From JAGNLM01 sp964439835 (GTDB lineage: Bacteria > Pseudomonadota > Gammaproteobacteria > JAABTG01): a stretch of 43,612 nucleotides of DNA. A program made the translations under genes and the position numbers. Every line of letters starts with the position of its first letter. The stretch's first letter is position 1. Positions 33,497 through 41,930 of this stretch are shown piece after piece. The stretch lies in contig CAYTPQ010000031.1 of the NCBI GenBank assembly GCA_964439835.1, positions 1-43,612 of the forward strand, given 5' to 3'. The notes under the pieces are model-generated. The model was given only the letters and a program-made list of their open reading frames with translations, did no database searches and was not told where the DNA came from.

Positions 33497-34180
33497 TCAG
33501 GGCGAGAAGCGATACCCGGACCCGCGCACCGTCTGCAGCATGCGGTCGTGGCCGGAGGGCTCGAGGGCCTTGCGCAGGCGGCGGATGTGCACGTCCACGG
33601 TGCGCTCCTCGATGTAGACGTTGCCGCCCCAGACCCGGTCGAGGAGCTGGCTGCGGCTGTAGACCCGTTCCGGGTGGCTCATGAAGAAGCGCAGCAGCCG
33701 GAACTCGGTCGGCCCGAGGTGAACCTCCTCCCCGCCGACCCGCACCCGGTGGCCCGCCGTGTCGAGGATCAGGTCGCCGACCTCGATCCGCTCCTCCTCG
33801 CCCTCCGGCGAGGCACGGCGGAGCACCGCCCGGATCCGCGCCACCAGCTCCCGGGGGGAGAACGGCTTGGTGACGTAGTCGTCGGCGCCGACCTCGAAGC
33901 CGCGGACCTTGTCCTCTTCCTCGCCGCGGGCGGTCAGCACGATGATCGGCACCGAACGGGTGCCCTCCGCCCGCTTGAGCCGGCGCGCCAGGTCGATGCC
34001 ACTCACGCCCGGCAGCATCCAGTCCAGCAGGATCAGGTCCGGGATCCGGTCGGCGATCTGGACCTCGGCCTGGTGGGCGTCGGCCGCCTCGCGCGGCTCG
34101 AACCCCGCACGGGCAATGGCGAAGCTCACCATCTCGCGGATGGGCGCCTCGTCCTCGACAATCAGGATGTCCTTGGCCAT
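33497..34180 (-). CDS. phoB: Phosphate regulon response regulator PhoB
   Basis: Transcription activator of the Pho regulon. The 227-aa product has a receiver domain (Glu9, Asp10, phospho-acceptor Asp53, Lys105 in VTKPFSP) and an OmpR-type winged-helix DNA-binding domain (GPTEFRLLRFFMSHPERVYSR, VDVHIRRLRKAL, TVRGSGYRFSP). ATG at 34180. A Pho box with ideal spacing to -10 lies upstream, implying autoactivation. This protein is the expected reader of all Pho boxes listed in this window. Confidence 0.97.
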   Translation of the reverse strand: MAKDILIVEDEAPIREMVSFAIARAGFEPREAADAHQAEVQIADRIPDLILLDWMLPGVSGIDLARRLKRAEGTRSVPIIVLTARGEEEDKVRGFEVGADDYVTKPFSPRELVARIRAVLRRASPEGEEERIEVGDLILDTAGHRVRVGGEEVHLGPTEFRLLRFFMSHPERVYSRSQLLDRVWGGNVYIEERTVDVHIRRLRKALEPSGHDRMLQTVRGSGYRFSP

Positions 34181-34196
34181 GGCAGTCTAGCGGCGC

Positions 34197-34253
34197 GAGG
34201 CACGCATTACGAGGCACGCATTACACGGGGCGAATGTTACAGACAGGTGACAG
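34197..34253 (-). promoter_or_regulatory. Pho box, -10 and duplicated leader of phoB
   Basis: On the minus strand CTGTCAC-CTGT-CTGTAAC (34253-34236) is a near-consensus Pho box. After 10 bp comes TGTAAT (34225-34220) as -10. A perfect 14-bp tandem duplication (34197-34210 and 34211-34224) repeats most of the -10 region and start site, so a second ATTAC-like -10 sits 14 bp downstream without matching Pho spacing. Confidence 0.88.
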
Positions 34254-34339
34254 TTGCGGCGAACCGGCCCCGCCCACGGACCCCGGTGCTATCATTCGCC
34301 GCCTCTGCCCGGGGCACAGCCGGGCCGGAACCGCATCCC

Positions 34340-35953
34340 GTGACCCGCACCGGAGCGCCTCAGTTCGTCCTGACCGAAGGCCTCGACGCCGGCAGCCTGG
34401 TCGCGCGCCTGGGCGAGCACCTGCCCTGGCCGCTGCGGGAGGAGTCCGCCCACGACCTGCAGCTGACCCTCCTGGACACCTTCGACTGGCGGCTGTTCGA
34501 GGCGGCGGGCTGGCTCGATCTGGAGACCTCCGGCCGGGCCCACCGCCTGACCTGGCGCTCGGCCGACGAGTCCGAGGTGCGCGAGAGCGCGGCAGTCACC
34601 GAGCTGCCCCGCTTCGCCGGTGACCTGCCCGCGGGGCGCCTGCGGGACGCCCTCGCCCCCGTACTCGACGTGCGCGCCCTCATCCCGCTGGCCCGGCTCT
34701 CCGGCCGCACCGTGACCCTGGACGCCACGGATCCAGAGGGCAAGACCGTGCTCCGGCTCGCGGTCGAGTCGCTGCGCCTCCGCCGCCCCGGCCACCGGCC
34801 GGGTCCCTGGATGCGGCGCCTGCGCCTGCTGCCGGTGCGCGGCTACCCGGAGGCGAGCGCCACCGCCGAAGCGCTGGTCCGGGACACCCTCGGCCTGCCC
34901 GCGGCGGAAGGCCCGCTTCGGGCGGAGGCCTTGGCCCGCGCCGGGCACACCCCCGCCGACTACGACCCCAGCCTCTCCTTCCAGCTCGCCGCCGAGCAGC
35001 GCACTGACGCCGCCCTGCAGCGGATCCTGCACAAGCTGCTGGAGACCATGCTCGCCAACGAGCAGGGCGTCCGGGAGCGGATCGACACCGAGTTCCTGCA
35101 CGACCTGCGGGTCGCCGTCCGCCGCGCCCGCTCGCTCCTGGGCCAGGTCCGCGGGGTGTTCCCGGACCGGCCGGTCGCGGGCCTGCGCGACGACCTGGGC
35201 TGGCTCGGCCGCTCGACCAACGCGGCCCGGGACATGGACGTCTACCTGCTCGCCTTCGACGACTACGCCTCGAGGCTCCCCGCTGAGGTCCGTCCACACT
35301 TGGAGCCCTTCCGGACCTTCCTCACGGCCCATCAGGCGCGGGCCTACGGGGAGGTGGCGGCCTGCTTCGATTCGGCCCGGTTCCACCGGCTGTTGGAGCG
35401 CTGGCGCTCGCTCGCCGTGCGGCCCCTGCCCCGGCGGCCGGTGGCCAAGCGGGCGCTCCGGCCCGTGGGCCAGGTGGCGCGCAAGCGCATCTGGCGCGCC
35501 TACCGGACCCTCATGCGTCTCGGTGGGGCGATCCACCTGGACTCCCCCGCTGCAGACCTGCACGAGGTGCGGATCGCCGGCAAGAAGCTCCGCTACCTGA
35601 TGGAGTTCTTCCGCAGCCTGTTTCCGCCCGAGACGGTCGGCGCCCTGGTGCGGGCGCTGAAGACCTTCCAGGACAACCTGGGCGAAATGCAGGACCTGCA
35701 CGTCCAGCAGGAACAGCTCCGCCGGTTCGAGCGCCAGATGGCCGACGAAGGCGGGCTCGCCGCGGAGACCCGGGACGCCATGGAGCACCTGATCGAGGGT
35801 CTGGCGCGGCGCCAGACCGAGGTCCGGCTCGAATTCGCCGACCGCTTCGACGGCTTCTCGGCGCCGGAGACGGTCCGGGCCTTCCGCCAGACCTTCCGCC
35901 CCCGGCTCAAGAAGAAGGAGAAGAAGAAGAAGGAAGGAGAGCAGGCACCGTGA
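34340..35953 (+). CDS. CHAD-domain protein with degenerate CYTH-like N terminus
   Basis: 537-aa protein. The C-terminal part (about 225-515) is a CHAD domain: helical, with conserved positively charged residues in LHDLRVAVRRARSLLG, NAARDMDVYL and EVRIAGKKLRYLMEFF. CHAD domains bind inorganic polyphosphate and locate to polyphosphate granules in other bacteria. The N-terminal 200 residues resemble a CYTH (triphosphate tunnel) domain but lack the ExExK motif, so catalytic triphosphatase activity is doubtful. The tail is lysine-rich (KKKEKKKKEGEQAP). GTG start at 34340, close to a TATCAT -10-like hexamer (34290-34295). It overlaps the ParA gene by 4 bp and is divergent from phoB. Confidence 0.88.
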   Translation: MTRTGAPQFVLTEGLDAGSLVARLGEHLPWPLREESAHDLQLTLLDTFDWRLFEAAGWLDLETSGRAHRLTWRSADESEVRESAAVTELPRFAGDLPAGRLRDALAPVLDVRALIPLARLSGRTVTLDATDPEGKTVLRLAVESLRLRRPGHRPGPWMRRLRLLPVRGYPEASATAEALVRDTLGLPAAEGPLRAEALARAGHTPADYDPSLSFQLAAEQRTDAALQRILHKLLETMLANEQGVRERIDTEFLHDLRVAVRRARSLLGQVRGVFPDRPVAGLRDDLGWLGRSTNAARDMDVYLLAFDDYASRLPAEVRPHLEPFRTFLTAHQARAYGEVAACFDSARFHRLLERWRSLAVRPLPRRPVAKRALRPVGQVARKRIWRAYRTLMRLGGAIHLDSPAADLHEVRIAGKKLRYLMEFFRSLFPPETVGALVRALKTFQDNLGEMQDLHVQQEQLRRFERQMADEGGLAAETRDAMEHLIEGLARRQTEVRLEFADRFDGFSAPETVRAFRQTFRPRLKKKEKKKKEGEQAP

Positions 35954-36711
35954 GGGTCCTCGCCACCTACAACATCAAGGGCGGGGTCGGGAAGACCGCC
36001 ACCGCGGTCAACCTGGCCTGGCTCTCGGCCCGGGCGGGGAACCGCACGGTGGTCTGGGACTTGGACCCCCAGGGCGCGGCGACCTTCTACTTTCGGGTCG
36101 TGCCGCGGGTGAAGGGCGGCGGGGGGGGCCTGGTCCAGCGCAAGCGCGAGCTAGAGGAGACGGTCAAGGGCACGGACTTCCCGCACCTGGACCTGATCCC
36201 GGCGGACTTCTCCTACCGCAACCTGGACCTGGCGCTCGCGGACACGAAGCGGCCGGAGAAGCGGTTGGAGAAGCTGCTGCGCCCGCTGGCCGACGAGTAC
36301 GACGTCGCCCTACTGGACTGCCCGCCGAGCATCTCCCTGGTCTCGGAGAGCGTCTTCCACGCCGCCGACGCCCTGTTGATCCCGCTCATCCCTACCACGC
36401 TGTCGCTACGCACCTTCGAGCAGCTGGTCACCCACCTGGGCGAGGAGCGGCTCGAGCGGCCCCTGACCCTGCCGTTCTTCTCCATGGTCGATCGGCGCCG
36501 CCGCCTGCACCGGGACACCGTCGACGAGCTGCTGGCCTCGGAGCCGCGGCTGCTGCGCACCGAGATCCCCTACGCCAGCGCGATCGAGCAGATGGGAATC
36601 CACCGGGCGCCGCTCGGCAGCTACGCCCCGAAAAACCCGGCCGCCGAGGCCTACGAGCGCCTGTGGGCGGAGGTCGAGGCGCGGACCGCCGGGGTCACGA
36701 AGAGCAGCTGA
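35950..36711 (+). CDS. ParA/MinD-family ATPase coupled to CHAD
   Basis: 253-aa ParA-like P-loop ATPase with the deviant Walker A KGGVGKTA (10-17), the DLDPQGAATF motif, Walker B-type LLDCPPSISLVSE and a C-terminal ParA fold. No ParB or other partition gene is near. The GTG at 35950 overlaps the CHAD stop in GTGA, with AAGGAGAG upstream, so the two are translationally coupled. ParA-type ATPases also position non-DNA cargo such as carboxysomes, storage granules and chemotaxis arrays. Here the partner suggests polyphosphate granules, which is inference. It overlaps convergent selO by 17 bp. Confidence 0.85.
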   Translation: MRVLATYNIKGGVGKTATAVNLAWLSARAGNRTVVWDLDPQGAATFYFRVVPRVKGGGGGLVQRKRELEETVKGTDFPHLDLIPADFSYRNLDLALADTKRPEKRLEKLLRPLADEYDVALLDCPPSISLVSESVFHAADALLIPLIPTTLSLRTFEQLVTHLGEERLERPLTLPFFSMVDRRRRLHRDTVDELLASEPRLLRTEIPYASAIEQMGIHRAPLGSYAPKNPAAEAYERLWAEVEARTAGVTKSS

Positions 36712-38182
36712 CCACGATTCGCCGGGCCCACTCCGGCGGATACCCCGCGTAGGCCTCCATCCCCGGGCGGTCGGTGAACGGGTCGGCCAGCAGCGACCGC
36801 AGGCGCTCGATCTCGGCGTAGTCCCGGGCCTCGGTCGCCTGCTCGATGGCCTGCTGGGCCAGGTAGTTGCGGAGCACGTAGCGGGGGTTGACCCGGTCCA
36901 TCCGCGCCCCGCGCCCGGCGTCCTCGCTGCCCTCCGCCGCCAGGCGCGCCCGGTAGTCGTTGGCCCAGGCGTCGAAGGCCTCGCGGTCCAGGAACTGGTC
37001 GCGCAGGGCGTCGTTGCGGGCCCCCGGGGCGGAGTCGAAGCGCGACAGGCTGCGGAAGAAGATCGGGTAGTCGACGGCGTTGCGCTGCAGCAGGGCCAGC
37101 AGCCGGGCGACCAGCACCTCGTCGCCGTCGCGGGTCTCGGCGAGGCCGAGCTTGGCCGCCATGAGCGCCTGGTAGCGAGCGCGGAAGGCCGGCCGGTAGG
37201 GGTCGAGCGCCCCGTAGGCCACGCCGGCGGCCTCCTCGGGCTCCTCGGCCAACAGCGGGAGCAGGGCCTGGGCCAGGCGCCCCAGGTTCCAGTAGGCGAT
37301 CTCGGGCTGGCGGTCGAAGGCGTAGCGCCCGTGGTGGTCCGAGTGGTTGCAGACGAACCCCGGGTCGTAGGCATCCAGGAAGCCGTAGGGGCCGTAGTCC
37401 AGGGTGAGCCCCAGGATCGACATGTTGTCGGTGTTCATCACCCCGTGAGCGAAACCGACCGCCTGCCAGTCCGCGAGCAGCCGTGCGGTGCGCAGGACCA
37501 CGGCCTCCAGCAGCCGCGCGTGGCGGTCCGGGAGTCCCGCCAGCTCCGGGTAGTGGTGATCGATCACGTAGTCGGCCAGCACCTCCAGCAGGTCGAACCG
37601 GTCCCGGTAGTAGAAGACCTCGAAGGAGCCGAAGCGCACGTGGGAGGGGGCGAGGCGGACCAGCATCGCGCCGGTCTCGATGCGCTCCCGGTAGACCTCC
37701 TCCTCGCTGCCGACGATGCAGAGGGCGCGCGAGGTGGGGATGCCGAGGCCGTGCATGGCCTCGCTCGCCAGGTACTCCCGGATCACCGACCGCAGCACCG
37801 CCCGGCCGTCGCCCCGGCGCGAGAAGGGCGTCTGGCCCGCGCCCTTCAGGTGCAGGTCCCAGACGACGCCGTCGGTGCCCCGCACCTCGCCCAGCAGGAT
37901 CGCCCGCCCGTCTCCGAGCTGCGGGACGTAGTGGCCGAACTGGTGCCCGGCGTAGATCATGGCCAGCGGCTCGCTGCCGGGCAGGCGGCGCAGGCCGCCG
38001 AAGTACTCGACGAACTCCGGCCGCCCCCCCTCCGCCGCGTCGAGCCCGATCAGCGCCGCGGCCTCCGGGTTGAAGGCGACCAGGTGGGGGCGCTCGAGCG
38101 GGGTGGGGTAAAGCCGGCTGTAGAAGGCCTCCGGCAGGCGCGCGTAGGTGTTGTCGAAGGGCAGGGTCTCGAGCGTCGGCAC
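36695..38182 (-). CDS. selO: Protein adenylyltransferase SelO
   Basis: Pseudokinase-fold enzyme that transfers AMP to protein Ser/Thr/Tyr residues, linked to redox stress. The 495-aa product (E. coli YdiU 478 aa) has the family segments GHQFGHYVPQLGDGRA, DLHLKGAGQTPFSRRGDGRA, GFAHGVMNTDNMSILG (catalytic loop) and DYGPYGFLDAYDP. The C terminus is CSS, where the cysteine replaces the selenocysteine of eukaryotic SelO. GTG start at 38182. The Sel1-repeat gene ends 3 bp upstream, so the two form an operon. Confidence 0.96.
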   Translation of the reverse strand: MPTLETLPFDNTYARLPEAFYSRLYPTPLERPHLVAFNPEAAALIGLDAAEGGRPEFVEYFGGLRRLPGSEPLAMIYAGHQFGHYVPQLGDGRAILLGEVRGTDGVVWDLHLKGAGQTPFSRRGDGRAVLRSVIREYLASEAMHGLGIPTSRALCIVGSEEEVYRERIETGAMLVRLAPSHVRFGSFEVFYYRDRFDLLEVLADYVIDHHYPELAGLPDRHARLLEAVVLRTARLLADWQAVGFAHGVMNTDNMSILGLTLDYGPYGFLDAYDPGFVCNHSDHHGRYAFDRQPEIAYWNLGRLAQALLPLLAEEPEEAAGVAYGALDPYRPAFRARYQALMAAKLGLAETRDGDEVLVARLLALLQRNAVDYPIFFRSLSRFDSAPGARNDALRDQFLDREAFDAWANDYRARLAAEGSEDAGRGARMDRVNPRYVLRNYLAQQAIEQATEARDYAEIERLRSLLADPFTDRPGMEAYAGYPPEWARRIVVSCSS

Positions 38183-38185
38183 GGG

Positions 38186-38644
38186 TCACAGGAACTCCTT
38201 CGGGTCGAAGCCCGCGCGCTCGTACAGCCGGCGGGCCTCCTCCAGGTCCTGGGGCACGCCGTCGCCGTGCTGGTACATCATGGCCAGCGTGGTCAGCGAG
38301 CCGGCGAGCCCCTGGTCGGCGGCGAGCCGCAGCCAGTGCACGGCCTGGGCCGAGTCCTTCGCCAGGCACTCCCCCTGCATGTACATGAAACCGAGGCCGT
38401 GCTGGGCCAGCGGGTGGCCCTGCTCGGCGGCGGCCCGCATGTAGCCCGCCGCCTTCTCGGCGTTGGCGATCATGCCCAGGCCGTTCTGGTACATGATGGC
38501 GAGCCGGAACTGGGCCTCGGGGTGGCCGGAGTCGGCGAGCGACTGCAGCAGCTGGTAGGCCTTGACGAAGTGCTTCGCCTCGAAGGCGGCGATCCCGCTC
38601 GAGAGCAGGAGCTCCCGGTCCATGTACTCGTGAGTGTCGGTCAC
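38186..38644 (-). CDS. Sel1-like repeat protein
   Basis: 152-aa solenoid protein with about three Sel1-like (TPR-related) repeats: GHPEAQFRLAIMYQNGLGM, GHPLAQHGLGFMYMQGECL and GLAGSLTTLAMMYQHGDGV. No signal peptide is seen, so it is probably a cytoplasmic scaffold. The GTG at 38644 is preferred over the TTG at 38653 because GGGGAG then has proper spacing. Cotranscribed with selO (3-bp gap), which hints that it may present SelO substrates; this is inference only. Confidence 0.85.
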   Translation of the reverse strand: MTDTHEYMDRELLLSSGIAAFEAKHFVKAYQLLQSLADSGHPEAQFRLAIMYQNGLGMIANAEKAAGYMRAAAEQGHPLAQHGLGFMYMQGECLAKDSAQAVHWLRLAADQGLAGSLTTLAMMYQHGDGVPQDLEEARRLYERAGFDPKEFL

Positions 38645-38696
38645 GGCGGTCAATCTCCCCTCTCAAGAAAGGAAGCGCTCAAGAAGTCCCCCATTG

Positions 38697-38755
38697 GTCA
38701 TTCCGGCGCAAGCCGGCGTCAAGTCAGCGAGCACGGCGGCTTGCGCCGGGGTGAC
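38697..38755. repeat. GTCATTCCGGC-type repeat, copy 2
   Basis: Arms 38697-38715 and 38737-38755 are inverted repeats with 17 of 19 positions matching, starting GTCATTCCGGCGCAAGCCG. Same family as 31072-31140. It lies in the 183-bp space between the CDF gene 3' end and the Sel1-repeat gene start, where nothing else is seen. Confidence 0.7.
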
Positions 38756-38827
38756 GGGGGCAGCAGGGAACGTCGGGCATGAAGTAGACCAGCATCGCCC
38801 GGTCGGGAGTACCGAGCGGGCAAGGGG

Positions 38828-39727
38828 TTATTGCGCCCCCCGGGGGCGGGCCATCGGCCGGATCACCTGCTGGAACGGCTCGGGCTGCAGGGTCACGTGC
38901 TCGATCCCGAAGCGGTCGTGGAGCAGCTCGCGCGTCTCCGCCAGGACCCGCGGCCAGGCCAGCAGGTCGTCCACCAGCACGTGGGCCGAGAGGGCCACCG
39001 TGCCCGAGGACAGGGTCCAGATGTGCAGGTCGTGCACCGAGCGCGCCCCCGCCACGCCGGCCATCGCCCGGCCCACGGCGGACAGATCCAGGTGGGCAGG
39101 CACACCCTCCATCAGCACGTGCAGGGCCTCCGCCAGGAGACTCAGGCTGGAGCGCAGGATCAGCAGGCCGATGGCGAGGGACAGCAGGGGGTCGATCGGG
39201 GTCCAGCCAGTGAAGTAGACCACCGCCCCCGAGGCCAGCGCGGCCACCGAGCCGAGCAGGTCGCCGAAGACGTGCAGCATCGCGCCGCGGGTGTTGAGGG
39301 TCTGCTCCCCGCGGGAGAGGACCAGCACCACCGCCAGGTTGGCGAGCAGCCCGAGGGCCGCGATCGCCATGACGCCCAGGCCCGCCACCGGCCGCGGGTG
39401 CATCCACCGATCGACCGCGGCCACCAGCAGCGCCACCACCACGGCGAGCATGAAGAGCGCGTTCGCCACCGCGACCACCGTCTCGACCCGGCCGAGCCCA
39501 TAGGACAGCCGCCGGGTCGGCGGGCGGGCAGCGACCGCGGCGGCCAGGGCCGCGAGGCCGAGGGCCGCGGCGTCCGAGACCATGTGGCCGGCGTCGCCCA
39601 GCAGGGCGAGCGAACCGGTCCGCCATCCCCCCACCGCCTCCACCGCGGCGAAGGCGAGGGTCAGGACCAGGGACAGGGTCAGGGCCCGGCGGCTCGATAT
39701 CGCGCCGGGGTGGGCGTGGCCGTGCAC
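38828..39727 (-). CDS. Cation diffusion facilitator (zinc/cadmium/cobalt exporter)
   Basis: Inner-membrane proton-coupled exporter of divalent metals. The 299-aa product has six transmembrane segments with the two metal-site motifs LLGDAGHMVSDA (helix 2) and HVFGDLLGSVA (helix 5), then a cytoplasmic domain (SVHDLHIWTLSSG). It is of the CzcD/ZitB type; the metal cannot be assigned. Start: GTG at 39727, two bases after the sixA stop, indicating coupling. The short His-rich N terminus (VHGHAHPG) is typical. The upstream continuation of the frame is a sixA shadow. Confidence 0.9.
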   Translation of the reverse strand: MHGHAHPGAISSRRALTLSLVLTLAFAAVEAVGGWRTGSLALLGDAGHMVSDAAALGLAALAAAVAARPPTRRLSYGLGRVETVVAVANALFMLAVVVALLVAAVDRWMHPRPVAGLGVMAIAALGLLANLAVVLVLSRGEQTLNTRGAMLHVFGDLLGSVAALASGAVVYFTGWTPIDPLLSLAIGLLILRSSLSLLAEALHVLMEGVPAHLDLSAVGRAMAGVAGARSVHDLHIWTLSSGTVALSAHVLVDDLLAWPRVLAETRELLHDRFGIEHVTLQPEPFQQVIRPMARPRGAQ

Positions 39728-39729
39728 CG

Positions 39730-40248
39730 CTAGGCCGCCTCCATCTCCCCCGGCCGAGTCAGGGCGCGGACCGAGCCGCAACCGTACCCCAGGGCCGACC
39801 AGTCGTCGGGCAGGTCGAGCCAGGCCACCGTCGCGGTCGGCAGCAGCTTGCCGTCCGCGGGCACCACGCAGGCATCCCCCCAGAGGTGGGCGAGCAGGGT
39901 CTCCAGGCCCGGGTTGTGGCCGACCACGAGGACCCGGCGGGCGGTCGCCGGACAATCACCCAGGACCGCCAGCAGGGTCCCCGTCTGGGCCTCGTAGACC
40001 CGCGGCTCCCAGACCACCTGCGCCGGGTCGAGGCCGAGCCCTTCGCACACACGACGGGTGGTCTGGCGCGCGCGCTTGGCCGGCGAGCTGACCACCCTGT
40101 CCGGGACCAGGCCCCGGCGCCGCAGCCACTGGCCGACCTTCGGCGCCTCCTTCTTGCCTCGCCCGGCCAGGGGGCGCTCGAAGTCGCTCTGGGCCGGGCC
40201 GGCCCAGTCAGACTTGGCGTGGCGCAGCAGCAGCAGCTCTCGGCCCAT
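39730..40248 (-). CDS. sixA: SixA-type phosphohistidine phosphatase
   Basis: Small histidine-phosphatase-superfamily enzyme that removes phosphate from phosphohistidine in phosphorelay or PTS proteins. The 172-aa product has the RHG-type motif LLLRHAKSDW (His10), a VVSSPAKRARQT segment and the second catalytic histidine in VVGHNPGLE. ATG at 40248 preceded by GGAG. The longer frame upstream is not supported. It is first in a two-gene unit with the CDF exporter. Confidence 0.87.
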   Translation of the reverse strand: MGRELLLLRHAKSDWAGPAQSDFERPLAGRGKKEAPKVGQWLRRRGLVPDRVVSSPAKRARQTTRRVCEGLGLDPAQVVWEPRVYEAQTGTLLAVLGDCPATARRVLVVGHNPGLETLLAHLWGDACVVPADGKLLPTATVAWLDLPDDWSALGYGCGSVRALTRPGEMEAA

Positions 40249-40387
40249 GGTCGTCTCCGGTCGCGGGGGCTGGACCGGCCGCGCTTCGGGGCGGGCACGG
40301 CCGGTGCCCGCGAGCATAGCAACCGGCCGCGCCCTCGGGCCATCGCGAGACGGGCCGCGCGCAGTCGTCGGCAGCGGCGGGGCCGAC

Positions 40388-40393
40388 TATGAT
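40388..40393 (+). promoter_or_regulatory. -10-like hexamer for the GTPase pair
   Basis: TATGAT lies 29 bp upstream of the chosen ATG (40422). No good -35 is visible. It covers the ATGATG at 40389-40394, which argues against translation starting there. Confidence 0.35.
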
Positions 40394-40421
40394 GGCGCCT
40401 CCAGGCACCCTCCGGGTCGAC

Positions 40422-41930
40422 ATGCAAACGTCTCTGCCGTTGCGCCTGCTCATCGCCGTCGGGCTCTCGCTCGGCCTGGCCGTGCTGCTGCTGGTGCTGC
40501 TGTACGCGACCAACGTCGCCTTCGAGGTCTACGCGCACCTGCGCGAGGCGCCGCTCTGGTTCTTCGCCCTCTACGTCGCCGGCCTGGGGCTGCTCGCCGC
40601 GCTCGGTGTCCGGCTCATCTGGCGGATCGTGGTGCCGCGCCGCCGCCGGCGGGGGAAGGGCGAGCAGGCGCCCCCCCCGCCGCCCACCGAGGCGGAGGTC
40701 AAGGCGCGCATCGAGCGGGCGGTCGCGGCCGGCGCCGAGGCGGAGGCCGAGGTCGCACGCCGGGAGCTGGAGGAGCTGGCCGCCCGGCGCGAGGCGGGCC
40801 AGATCCACGTGGCGCTGCTCGGCCCCGTGAGCACCGGCAAGAGCTCGCTGGTGCGGGCGCTGCTGCCCGACGCCACGGTGGCGGTGAGCCCGGTGGGTGG
40901 CACCACCCGCGAGGTCACCCGCTACACCTGGGAGAGCCCGGCCGGGGACCGGCTGGTGCTGAGCGACCTCCCGGGCCTGCTGGAGGCGGACGGCACGCTC
41001 GACCGGGTGGCGCGGGAGGAGGCCCTGCGCGCGCACCTGGTGGTCTACCTGATCGAGGGCGACCTGACCCGCGACCAGCTCACCGCGCTGCACGAGGTCC
41101 TGGCCCTCGGCAAGCCGGTGGTCCTCGCCCTCGGCAAGAGCGACCTGCTGAGCGAGCAGGACCTGGAGACCCTGCGCGCCCGCCTGGCGGCCCGGGTCTC
41201 GGGCGGCGGCCGGGTGGAGGTGGTCACGGTCAGCGCCGGCGCAGAGCGGGAACTGGTGCGCGTGCACCCCGACGGGCGGGAGGAGATCGTGACCCGGGTG
41301 ACCCCGCCCCGGGTCGGCGAGCTCGCCCGCGCGATCCAGCGCCGCATCGACGGTGACCGGGAAGTGCTGGACGGCCTGCGCGACGCCTCGGTGTTCGTGC
41401 TGGCGGCGCGCAAGCTCGACGAATCCCTGGCCGCCCACCGCCGCGCGCGGGCCGCTGAGGTGGTGTCGAGCTCGACCCGCAAGGCGGTGCTCGGCGCGCT
41501 CGCCGCCGTCAGCCCCGGCACCGACGTCCTGATCCAGGGCTACCTCGGGCTGCAAATGCTGCGCGGGCTGGCCGATGTCTACGAGGTGCCGCTGTCCAAG
41601 GTGGACGTGGAGAGGTTCCTGTTCCACGCCAACAGCCGGGTCAACAAGACCGTGCCGGTGCTGCTGGCGGTGGCGGGGAACGCCCTGAAGGCCTTCCCCG
41701 GGATCGGGACCCTGACCGGCGGCGTGGTGCACGCGGTCGCCTACGGCCTGCTGTTCGACAGCCTGGGCCGCGCGGTGGCGGATACCCTGGCCGCCCGGGG
41801 GGGCCTGCCCGAGCAGGTGGCCCTGAAGACGTTCGAGGAGAGGTTGAGTGAAGACGTGGAAGGACGTGCTCGACGCCTGGCGCGGATCGTTCTGGCCGAA
41901 GGCCGGGGCGCCCGCGCCGCGGGCTCCTGA
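40422..41930 (+). CDS. Membrane-anchored Era-like GTPase (DUF697-type C terminus)
   Basis: 502-aa protein. It has two transmembrane helices at the N terminus (about 7-30 and 46-71), a basic then proline-rich linker, a helical segment, and a GTPase domain with GPVSTGKSS (134-142), GGTTREV, DLPGL and LGKSDL. The C-terminal region has hydrophobic helices (TVPVLLAVAGNALKAFPGIG, VHAVAYGLLFDSLG) like DUF697 proteins. The role is unknown; relatives are described only as YcjX/Era-like membrane GTPases. The ATG at 40422 is chosen because the earlier ATGs overlap a -10-like hexamer. It overlaps the next GTPase gene by 83 bp in another frame. Confidence 0.82.
   Translation: MQTSLPLRLLIAVGLSLGLAVLLLVLLYATNVAFEVYAHLREAPLWFFALYVAGLGLLAALGVRLIWRIVVPRRRRRGKGEQAPPPPPTEAEVKARIERAVAAGAEAEAEVARRELEELAARREAGQIHVALLGPVSTGKSSLVRALLPDATVAVSPVGGTTREVTRYTWESPAGDRLVLSDLPGLLEADGTLDRVAREEALRAHLVVYLIEGDLTRDQLTALHEVLALGKPVVLALGKSDLLSEQDLETLRARLAARVSGGGRVEVVTVSAGAERELVRVHPDGREEIVTRVTPPRVGELARAIQRRIDGDREVLDGLRDASVFVLAARKLDESLAAHRRARAAEVVSSSTRKAVLGALAAVSPGTDVLIQGYLGLQMLRGLADVYEVPLSKVDVERFLFHANSRVNKTVPVLLAVAGNALKAFPGIGTLTGGVVHAVAYGLLFDSLGRAVADTLAARGGLPEQVALKTFEERLSEDVEGRARRLARIVLAEGRGARAAGS

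Noticed and set aside
35950..36711. Chromosome or plasmid partition ATPase
   Set aside because: No parB or parS-like site nearby and tight coupling to a CHAD gene instead.
40389..40421. Upstream ATG starts for the first GTPase
   Set aside because: They overlap a TATGAT -10-like hexamer and add no conserved sequence.
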